5,275 nucleotides of DNA, from the NCBI GenBank assembly GCA_030668165.1, contig DAOUUM010000241.1, forward strand, positions 1 to 5,275, in the 5' to 3' direction. The position numbers and the translations under genes are program-made. Positions 1 to 5,275 of this stretch are shown here, piece after piece. Positions within the stretch are counted from its first letter, which is position 1. Every line of letters starts with the position of its first letter. Below the pieces are notes generated by a model. The model saw nothing but the letters and a program-made list of their open reading frames with translations. It did no database searches and had not been told where the DNA came from. Origin of the DNA: Candidatus Heimdallarchaeota archaeon (GTDB lineage Archaea; Asgardarchaeota; Heimdallarchaeia; Heimdallarchaeales; Kariarchaeaceae).

Positions 1-1244
1 ACCAATCCACCTACAAGAATACCAACCAGCTCACCTGCTGCAATCACAAAGTGATATCCGCTCATTACCTTACCATCATGATCTTCCTCGGCAGTATCTC
101 CAAGAGCACCCATTAAAACTGGTATCATGGCAGAGAACATGAATAGAGCTGGTACGAGAGATAGTAGTAGATAGATATTTCCTAGAGATAAATCATCCTT
201 GAAAAATGGGTATCCAATTAATAAACCGAGAATACCGGCAATTGGCAATCCATACAATCCCACCTTCAGGGTAAATTTCTTACCCTTACGATCTGCAACT
301 AAACCCCAGAGAGGTGCAGGTAATGCAAGACCCACCAGTACAACCAACAATGGCATGAGTGCATTGTAACCACGATGAGCATCACCAGACGGAGTTAGAA
401 TAAAACTGACTGTCGGCCCCCAAAGACTAGCAGAACCAATTAATGCTGCAATTGATATCCATGGCAGGAGCATTGGTCTGCGACTTGGTTCCAGCATAAC
501 GGTTGCCGCAATTTTGATATCCTCCTTGAAGGAGAATTTATGATCTGTCTCTTTGACCTCTATATTTTTCATTCCAAAGTGAAGCATGATAACAGCTACC
601 AGCACAATCAGTGCCAGAAATGGATAGGTCTTCATAATCTGAGTTGCCTGAGCTTCCACAGTTTCCGCTGAATCAACTTTCATGGCAATCCAGATGAAAC
701 CACCTGCAAATATACCCACAGCTCTTCCATATAGAATTGCATTATCATAAAAACTCATATTGAGCGTTCGATTCTCATCTGTTGAGTACTGATTGATGAA
801 TCCCAAAGTGGGGGCAACTTTGGCAGAGGCAAATACCCCATGTATAAAATGGATCACTGCCAGATATATGGCCATCAAGATCAAGGCAAGTGTTAAATTG
901 CTTATGTGAACATAGAAATAGGAAGATAGACTATAAAGGAGTAAAACCACCGTGGCTCCAATTGTGGCATACATCAAAATTGGTTTTGCACCTGTCTTGT
1001 CAGATCTATTTCCATAATAACCAGTCAATAGAATCTCAGCAATATAATAGGTGATTGCTGCAAATGATATTAGTAGTATAGCCTGTACGCTTGCTGTCTG
1101 ATCAATTCCAAGAGAGTGTTCTATAGCCCAAATTAGTGTCCAATCAAACAAGATGATGGCTCCACCAAAACCTGTCCTCAGTAAAAAAGTTGCGATATAC
1201 AGAACAATTAGTTCTCTCCGGTGACTTTCCGGCTGTTCATTCAT
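1..1244 (-). CDS. Major facilitator superfamily transporter, C-terminus cut by window edge
   Basis: This is a secondary transporter of the cytoplasmic membrane. The visible 414 residues hold about 11 hydrophobic helices (roughly 11-40, 54-74, 88-108, 114-138, 168-188, 205-223, 260-283, 296-316, 327-345, 355-380, 395-414), so about one helix is missing. The loop after helix 2 carries a motif-A variant (G75, R80, D82, G85, K87). The matching loop in the second half has the cleaner GLVADRKGKK at 314-323, so both halves of the MFS duplication are seen. Spacing around STDENRT (154-160) and GDTAEEDHDG (382-391) recalls the glycoside-pentoside-hexuronide (MFS_2) branch, but this is only a resemblance; the substrate is unknown. 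The ATG at 1244 is chosen because it opens the long frame; the ATG at 1240 is in another frame and stops quickly. There is no Shine-Dalgarno, and a TATA-like box lies about 27 nt upstream, so the mRNA may be leaderless. The gene is divergent from everything else here, and its GC is higher than that of the neighbouring small genes. Confidence 0.9.
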   Translation of the reverse strand, partial: MNEQPESHRRELIVLYIATFLLRTGFGGAIILFDWTLIWAIEHSLGIDQTASVQAILLISFAAITYYIAEILLTGYYGNRSDKTGAKPILMYATIGATVVLLLYSLSSYFYVHISNLTLALILMAIYLAVIHFIHGVFASAKVAPTLGFINQYSTDENRTLNMSFYDNAILYGRAVGIFAGGFIWIAMKVDSAETVEAQATQIMKTYPFLALIVLVAVIMLHFGMKNIEVKETDHKFSFKEDIKIAATVMLEPSRRPMLLPWISIAALIGSASLWGPTVSFILTPSGDAHRGYNALMPLLVVLVGLALPAPLWGLVADRKGKKFTLKVGLYGLPIAGILGLLIGYPFFKDDLSLGNIYLLLSLVPALFMFSAMIPVLMGALGDTAEEDHDGKVMSGYHFVIAAGELVGILVGGL

Positions 1245-1265
1245 ATTCGTTGCTGAGTTGATCTG

Positions 1266-1275
1266 ATTTATAAAT
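1266..1275 (-). promoter_or_regulatory. Putative TATA box of the MFS gene
   Basis: The 10-bp palindrome ATTTATAAAT is centred about 27 nt before the MFS start codon. In archaea the transcription start usually lies about 22-27 nt from the TATA centre, which would put it at or a few bases before the ATG. This fits the absence of a Shine-Dalgarno (the sequence before the ATG reads CAGCAACGAAT). The box is AT-rich sequence in an AT-rich region, so chance is possible. Confidence 0.4.
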
Positions 1276-1340
1276 TAATATTTGCTAATCATTAAAATAA
1301 TTCATTCATTGGTGGGATTTTGCTAAAGAATAAAACTTCA

Positions 1341-1406
1341 AATTGATTAACTCAAATTCTCATTATCTAACGGATTAGATAATTGACTAGGTTTATTGTA
1401 AATATG
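1341..1406 (+). repeat. 66-bp direct repeat, copy 1
   Basis: This stretch aligns without gaps to 2677-2742 with 57 of 66 bases identical by eye. The last 33 bases (1374-1406) differ at one position only. It lies between the divergent MFS gene and the 183-aa gene, ending 26 nt before that gene's start codon. It contains the spaced palindrome at 1362-1383. Its first bases include a TAA (1348-1350) aligned exactly with the TGA stop of the 210-aa gene in copy 2, so copy 1 may include the relic of a gene end. It could be a duplication scar, a recombination site or a shared regulatory sequence. Confidence 0.85.
1362..1383. promoter_or_regulatory. Spaced palindrome (9-4-9), possible operator or hairpin
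   Basis: ATTATCTAA and TTAGATAAT form perfect 9-bp inverted arms around the spacer CGGA, inside repeat copy 1. The site lies about 118 nt before the MFS start and 50 nt before the 183-aa start, where a dimeric regulator could act on one or both divergent genes. As RNA it would make a weak, AT-rich hairpin with no T-run directly after it, so an operator seems likelier than a terminator. The equivalent bases of copy 2 (2698-2719) keep the outer five pairs and an inner AATTAATT, but lose two pairs between them. Confidence 0.4.
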
Positions 1407-1432
1407 ATGGAACAGATTATTTTGCACATCTG

Positions 1433-1984
1433 ATGTATTTACATGATGAAGGTATAACAAAACCCTTTAAATTGCAAATCAGTACAAGTTCAATCCTTGA
1501 AACCTCGGTAATTTTTAATCTATTGGCAAATAGAAATTATACTGATACACCCATTCCCTACATATATAGTAACAATATTCATACATATGACAACGGTAAA
1601 GATGGACGATCAGATTCGATATCTGTAGAATTAATTCTAAATATTGATCCAAGTTCATTATATTACAGAGGTAAAATTGAAGTTAATCTACGATTCACCA
1701 ATGGTTCATTATTTGCTAAATTTGTATTTGATTATAACTTCAGCATTGATGCGATCGAGACCATTATTGCATTTAAGTTGGAAGATAGCATCATATCCAG
1801 CAATTTTTATTTAGAGATAATACTGTATGATTCAAGTGGCAGATACTGTGATATGATTAATAGCATTGAGTTTTATCTCAATGAAGCAGATGCTGGAAAT
1901 CCTTTTCTAAGTACAATCCTAATAATAATAGGAGGGTTGGCTTTAGTTATTTCTGGAGTGATCATTGTAAGAAAAAAAACTTAA
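1433..1984 (+). CDS. Hypothetical surface protein with single C-terminal transmembrane anchor
   Basis: I do not recognise a family. Residues 1-155 alternate short polar and hydrophobic stretches and look beta-rich (for example 63-71, 80-88, 93-103, 122-132), as in an Ig-like or beta-sandwich domain. Residues 158-179 form one strongly hydrophobic helix, followed by RKKT at the end. This predicts a protein anchored by its C-terminus with the N-terminal domain outside. Three N-x-S/T sequons (N35, N90, N102) fit an exported, possibly glycosylated domain. No signal peptide is present, which is odd for this topology. The frame is open upstream to a TAG at 1388 but has no ATG, GTG or TTG there, and no Shine-Dalgarno precedes the ATG at 1433. 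The gene may have lost its 5' end at the repeat, or may be leaderless with an unusual start. The next gene starts 69 nt downstream. Confidence 0.6.
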   Translation: MYLHDEGITKPFKLQISTSSILETSVIFNLLANRNYTDTPIPYIYSNNIHTYDNGKDGRSDSISVELILNIDPSSLYYRGKIEVNLRFTNGSLFAKFVFDYNFSIDAIETIIAFKLEDSIISSNFYLEIILYDSSGRYCDMINSIEFYLNEADAGNPFLSTILIIIGGLALVISGVIIVRKKT

Positions 1985-2053
1985 AGTTTATTTTAGAACT
2001 ATTCGCATCAACGAAGCTAATAGCTACACAAATAATTTAAAAACTATACTTAA

Positions 2054-2686
2054 ATGTCAAATAGCATGGTGGAAGCAAATTCACAACAAAATGGTAATTT
2101 ACCTGCATATTCAGGTATCTTGGGAACATTGGTATTTATTTTATTCTTCATACCTTTAAGGAGTATTTTACTAAAAATTGAGGTCTACATGTTAACTGTG
2201 GAATATTCAATATATTACAATTTGTATGGTATTGATGTTGAATACGAATTTACAATTGACATTTTCTTTATTTTGATTTACAGTATACTTATTGGTTTAC
2301 TACTACTCCTAGCAACATTCTCAGAATACATCTTTGTATCTAAGGATATTAGAACTGTGGTATATTTGAAAAAGATACATATCAGGAATGGAGCTATTAT
2401 TAGTATTTTTATGATATTATTCTATCTGATAAAAATACCCAATAATATGTTGTTTGATATATTTGAGGTTAATTTTTTTGATTGGTTTCTATTATTAATG
2501 CTTGCTTTAGCTATTGCTATGTCTATTGGGATATTCTCATCAATTTACCTTGTTAAAAAACTAAATCCAAAATTCTTTGAGATGAGAGATAATGAAAGAA
2601 TTAAACAGATCAATCATAAAATCAATGAAGTAATTGATAATTTAATTTCCAAAAAAAATGAAAAAAAAGAAATTTTAATTGATTGA
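2054..2686 (+). CDS. Hypothetical four-helix membrane protein with charged C-terminal tail
   Basis: I do not recognise a family. After a short polar N-terminus there are four hydrophobic segments at about 20-40, 68-94, 111-129 and 141-167. Residues 168-210 are highly charged (many K, E, N, D) and probably form a cytoplasmic helix or short coiled coil. The even number of helices puts both ends on the same side; the basic residues after helix 4 suggest that side is the cytoplasm. No catalytic or metal-binding motif is visible. The first ATG is used; an in-frame ATG four codons later is an alternative, and neither has a Shine-Dalgarno. GC is very low, about 20% in the two lines counted (2221-2280 and 2401-2460). 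The last three codons and the TGA lie inside repeat copy 2. The gene may be co-transcribed with the 183-aa gene upstream. Small membrane proteins like this often drift beyond recognition, so a homolog may only show by structure. Confidence 0.7.
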   Translation: MSNSMVEANSQQNGNLPAYSGILGTLVFILFFIPLRSILLKIEVYMLTVEYSIYYNLYGIDVEYEFTIDIFFILIYSILIGLLLLLATFSEYIFVSKDIRTVVYLKKIHIRNGAIISIFMILFYLIKIPNNMLFDIFEVNFFDWFLLLMLALAIAMSIGIFSSIYLVKKLNPKFFEMRDNERIKQINHKINEVIDNLISKKNEKKEILID

Positions 2687-2742
2687 TCCAAATTCTCATT
2701 ATGCAATTAATTAGATAATTGACTAGGTTTTTTGTAAATATG
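2677..2742 (+). repeat. 66-bp direct repeat, copy 2
   Basis: This is the second copy of the repeat at 1341-1406, in the same orientation (57 of 66 bases identical, no gaps). It starts inside the 3' end of the 210-aa gene and ends 68 nt before the long longin-type gene. Differences cluster at repeat positions 9-12 and 27-33, plus one A/T change that turns TTTATTG of copy 1 into a run of six T here. It thus overlaps the gene end, a possible T-run terminator, and the start of the next gene's upstream region. Confidence 0.85.
2728..2733 (+). terminator. Possible T-run terminator after the 210-aa gene
   Basis: A run of six T lies about 42 nt after the stop codon of the 210-aa gene. Archaeal RNA polymerase commonly terminates at T-rich tracts without a strong hairpin. 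An imperfect palindrome (2698-2719) lies just before it. Copy 1 of the repeat has the run broken by an A. The tract is short and the region AT-rich, so this is tentative. Confidence 0.3.
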
Positions 2743-2781
2743 TAAATATTGACACTTTGATCATTAACGTTTATTAATAAA
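2734..2781 (+). promoter_or_regulatory. Probable promoter region of the longin-type gene
   Basis: Two adjacent copies of GTAAATAT (2734-2741 and 2742-2749) make an AT-rich, TATA-like element. A transcription start about 25 nt downstream would leave a leader of roughly 45 nt that includes the Shine-Dalgarno at 2801. Further on, TTTATTAATAAA (2770-2781) is a perfect 12-bp palindrome. As a TATA box it would place the start at about 2800, too close to use the Shine-Dalgarno well, so an operator role is possible. Only the first TATA-like unit is shared with repeat copy 1. The exact promoter position is not certain. Confidence 0.3.
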
Positions 2782-2800
2782 TAATCATTCAGATGTTATA

Positions 2801-2805
2801 GAGGA
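2801..2805 (+). promoter_or_regulatory. Shine-Dalgarno of the longin-type gene
   Basis: GAGGA sits five bases before the ATG at 2811. It is the only convincing ribosome-binding site in the window and fixes the start of the long gene. The other three genes have none, so this gene is probably translated from a leadered mRNA, unlike the MFS gene. Confidence 0.7.
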
Positions 2806-2810
2806 ATTTT

Positions 2811-3161
2811 ATGGCAAGACATGTATGGTTTAGTGTCCAATCAGATATCGGTATTCAAATGGCAGAATTAGGCTCATTATCATCTGAAACGGATTCTAAG
2901 TTAATAGCCAGTACGCTTATGGCTTTAAAAGATATAGTAAGTATTGAGGCCAGTTCTGCTGAGTCCGCGTTCATGACTGGAGCGGTTGAGAGTTCTGCTT
3001 ACGGTACCTATAGTGTGAAAATTGCTGATGAAAGAAAACTGATCCTATCATATATCATTTCTGAAAAAATTGGATCTGTTCCCAGTGAGACTTTTGTGGA
3101 GCTTATGCAGGACCTGGCCCTGACCTTCGGTAAACAATTGACACAGTATGGTGAGATCCTT
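2811..3161 (+). other. Longin-like domain (residues 1-117) of the long protein
   Basis: The segment opens with HVWFSVQSDIGIQMAEL, a hydrophobic hairpin with a turn at SDIG as in the first two strands of longin and roadblock domains. A long amphipathic helix follows (S24 to about S49), then AYGTYSVKI and KLILSYIISEKI as paired strands, then the helix from P91 to L117. The five-strand count and the terminal helix favour longin over roadblock. This is inferred from the pattern of hydrophobic and polar residues only. Confidence 0.45.
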
Positions 3162-5275
3162 GATCTGGCCGAGGCTGGAGCGGGTATTCCACACCACGCC
3201 ATTATTCAATCATTTTTGAATGCCAGTACAATTCTAAATATGGAGAGAAATCTGAAAAATAAACCGAGGGAACTCAGAGAGGGATACAAATCGGTCATGA
3301 AAGATTTCTTTGAGAATCCAGAATCTATACAGGATGCAGTGAACGGAGTATTAGGTTTTGATTGGGAGGTAAATCCACAATTATGGACATATTCAGGTGT
3401 GTTGAAAGAGCACAATCGAGATAAAGTTCTGAATGGTTATGCCAGTTCTATTCTTTATCATCTAGCCAATAAACAACCTGATCTGTTTCTGTATTCGCCC
3501 AATCCTCGGGGTGAGCAGAGCAGGGTTTTACAAGATTTGAAAAAGGATCTGAACAACAATTACCTTAAAACGGAAAAACTCATTATTCCTGCACTGCTTA
3601 AGTACACAGATGAAGATTTCAATGAATACACTTCCAGAGTTCCTGTAAATGAACTGCACATTTTAGAAAAGAGTGTGGAACGTGAATTCGTCAGAAAAGC
3701 TATCTTAGATGTGGTTCAGAATAAACCTTTGGTTCTTTGTGCACTTCCTGATATGGATAAGATTAAGATTGAATTTGATAAATTGCAGACCATCACCAAA
3801 TTTGATAATGCTGGGACTTTCTTAACACAGGCAATAATTAATACCTCACCACTTACAGTGCCCAAGTATATCAAACATTTTTATGAAGGTTTTATTGATG
3901 AGATAGATGATATTCCACTATCACAAACCGCATTCGATCTAATGGTTGCCTATGCACAGGAATTTGTGGATACCAAGAAAATGGCCAGTGAAATAAAAAA
4001 TGTTCCCGGTATTGAGAAGTCATGGACAAAGGAACTGGTGAAGCAGATAAAATCCAAAACAATTCAAAAATTGGCGGTTGAATCCATTGATGAGGCAGTG
4101 TTATTGGCAAATTCAACATCAAATGCAATCATTTCAACCATAACTGAAACAATTCATGATCAGTTCTTCATGTCGACTACCAAGGTGGGTGGAGTTATCA
4201 CAGATATGATTGATAAATACTCGACTTTGAGTCCAAGAATTAAGGTTGCAGACATTTTGGCAAAGATTCTTTTAGAAGTTAATAAAATCCCCTTTTCAAG
4301 TAAATTAACCACTTTTGGATATCAGCATATTGTGCTAGCCTATATTGCCACATATAATAGAAAAGTTGACATAAAAGGTGTTGAGTACACCTTTAACTCA
4401 AAGGAAAACAAGTTCCAATCAGGTAAGAATTTTTACGATATAACTCAAGTATTACTTGAATCCAGCACCATTAACTTAATTGGGGATAAAAACTTGGATT
4501 CTTTTGATTTGAAAGAATTAGATCCACATATTTTCCTTAAATATCTGGCTAAAGAAGCGATTATAAGCAATGCAATGCTCATTAACGTTGGTCACAAGGT
4601 TCAAAATCTGATAATGAATCCACTGATCAAATGGTTTGATGATGCCATTCTTGCGAATGAGAAGTTGCTCAGTTATTTCGATAACAAGGATAATCTTGAT
4701 GAAAGTTTTATAGAGGGGATACAGGTCGATTTACCCCCTTACACTCGATTACTGACCAATGAATTTGGAGATAGGGTTGAGGAGATTTTGAGAAAGAATT
4801 TTGATAATCTGAATTCCAATTATTCTGGTTATAATGATGAATGGTTATCTGTCAAAGTGGAAATATTCTCCAAAGATAAATTACCAAGTAAAAAGATTAA
4901 CAAACTGGTCAATAATTGCAATAAATCGCTTGAAGATGCAAAATCCAAACTAATGAGTGATATTGCAATCTATCGACAAGAAATTGAAAAATCATTCAGT
5001 ATGATCAATAAATACTTGCCAACAATAATCTCTTCTCCAGATGGAAACATAATGAAGATAGACATCAAATCAGACAATCTGGTTTATAATAAAGCAGAGA
5101 TATTATCTGAAATACTTTACTACATTCAAAAATTCGATGGTATTCAATTGGATGACAAGGAGGAACTGAAACTAGGTGTATCTCTATCATTATTCGCCTA
5201 TCCACCCGAAAATGTTTTCGAACCGGCTTATAATGAACTGGTTACTGGAAAGAGATCCAAACTGGTGAAGAAAGC
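2811..5275 (+). CDS. Very long protein with longin-like N-terminal domain and helical body, C-terminus beyond window
   Basis: The frame is open for 821 codons with no stop. Residues 1-117 follow the order strand 4-12, strand 14-21, helix 24-49, strands about 54-62, 64-73 and 76-87, helix 91-117. This is the beta-beta-alpha-beta-beta-beta-alpha order of longin domains (SNARE, adaptor and TRAPP-type fold); the roadblock fold is the near alternative. Longin-type proteins typically act at membranes or bind small GTPases, and they are expanded in Asgard archaea. Residues about 120-821 are mainly amphipathic helices with few strands (about 515-531 and 745-759), only two cysteines (C310, C703), and no transmembrane segment or signal peptide, so the protein is soluble. 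Residues 697-735 may be a coiled coil. I see no Walker, protease or nuclease motif. A Shine-Dalgarno five bases upstream supports the start. The sequence near the start is richer in GC (30 of 60 at 3121-3180) than the genes before it. The fold call is by eye from residue pattern, not from homology; the function is unknown. Confidence 0.85.
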   Translation, partial: MARHVWFSVQSDIGIQMAELGSLSSETDSKLIASTLMALKDIVSIEASSAESAFMTGAVESSAYGTYSVKIADERKLILSYIISEKIGSVPSETFVELMQDLALTFGKQLTQYGEILDLAEAGAGIPHHAIIQSFLNASTILNMERNLKNKPRELREGYKSVMKDFFENPESIQDAVNGVLGFDWEVNPQLWTYSGVLKEHNRDKVLNGYASSILYHLANKQPDLFLYSPNPRGEQSRVLQDLKKDLNNNYLKTEKLIIPALLKYTDEDFNEYTSRVPVNELHILEKSVEREFVRKAILDVVQNKPLVLCALPDMDKIKIEFDKLQTITKFDNAGTFLTQAIINTSPLTVPKYIKHFYEGFIDEIDDIPLSQTAFDLMVAYAQEFVDTKKMASEIKNVPGIEKSWTKELVKQIKSKTIQKLAVESIDEAVLLANSTSNAIISTITETIHDQFFMSTTKVGGVITDMIDKYSTLSPRIKVADILAKILLEVNKIPFSSKLTTFGYQHIVLAYIATYNRKVDIKGVEYTFNSKENKFQSGKNFYDITQVLLESSTINLIGDKNLDSFDLKELDPHIFLKYLAKEAIISNAMLINVGHKVQNLIMNPLIKWFDDAILANEKLLSYFDNKDNLDESFIEGIQVDLPPYTRLLTNEFGDRVEEILRKNFDNLNSNYSGYNDEWLSVKVEIFSKDKLPSKKINKLVNNCNKSLEDAKSKLMSDIAIYRQEIEKSFSMINKYLPTIISSPDGNIMKIDIKSDNLVYNKAEILSEILYYIQKFDGIQLDDKEELKLGVSLSLFAYPPENVFEPAYNELVTGKRSKLVKK

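Noticed and set aside
1295..1308. AAATAATTCATTCA, near match to AAATAATCATTCA at 2779-2791
   Set aside because: The match is short, needs a gap, and lies on opposite sides of the two main repeat copies, so it does not extend them. It is expected in AT-rich spacer DNA.
1404..1433. Nine-codon frame ATG ATG ... TGA whose stop overlaps the ATG of the 183-aa gene
   Set aside because: The TGATG overlap looks like translational coupling, but there is no Shine-Dalgarno and the peptide MMEQIILHI is too short to support. The overlap is likely chance.
1341..2742. Insertion sequence or transposon bounded by the repeats
   Set aside because: The enclosed genes are membrane proteins with no transposase or integrase features. 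The repeats are direct and 66 bp long, unlike terminal inverted repeats or short target duplications.
3008..3202. 64-aa open frame on the minus strand
   Set aside because: It lies wholly antisense inside the long plus-strand gene, has no ribosome-binding site and its residue make-up (many S, C, P, R) is typical of a shadow frame.
3206..3415. 69-aa open frame on the minus strand
   Set aside because: It is antisense within the same long gene, with no domain or start signal; a shadow frame.
3892..4128. 78-aa open frame on the minus strand
   Set aside because: It is antisense within the long gene and rich in H, P and W, as expected from reverse reading of coding DNA; no support as a gene.

Overview
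The window looks archaeal and most probably Asgard (Heimdall-, Gerd- or Loki-type), though no marker gene settles this. The reasons are: an AT-rich genome with the standard code; a putative TATA box about 27 nt from a start codon with no Shine-Dalgarno sequence (leaderless layout); a surface-type protein anchored by a single C-terminal helix followed by a short basic tail; and, most telling, a very long soluble protein whose N-terminus reads as a longin-like fold, a class strongly expanded in Asgard archaea. The taxonomic call is inference.

Layout. Positions 1-1244 (minus strand) hold the first 414 codons of a major facilitator transporter, cut by the left edge. A divergent intergenic region (1245-1432) holds its putative TATA box and the first copy of a 66-bp direct repeat with a perfect spaced palindrome. 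Two small plus-strand genes of unknown function follow: a 183-aa protein with an outward beta-rich domain and one C-terminal helix (1433-1984), and a 210-aa four-helix membrane protein with a charged cytoplasmic tail (2054-2686). The second repeat copy (2677-2742) begins inside the last codons of the 210-aa gene, so the two repeats bracket the two-gene segment. After a short leader with a clear Shine-Dalgarno, a very long gene opens at 2811 and runs off the right edge still open after 821 codons. It has a longin-like N-terminal domain and roughly 700 residues of mainly helical sequence that I do not recognise.

How the parts relate. The transporter is divergent and probably independent. The two small membrane genes may be co-transcribed (69-nt gap). 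The long longin-type gene follows in the same direction, 124 nt downstream, with its own leader. The repeat pair, the very low GC of the bracketed segment, and the missing signal peptide of the 183-aa protein (whose start lies just after repeat copy 1) together suggest a rearranged accessory segment. The longin-type protein may act at membranes or with small GTPases, as longin proteins usually do, but nothing here shows a partner. There is no RNA gene, CRISPR array or transposase in the window, and no gene-free stretch over 300 bases.
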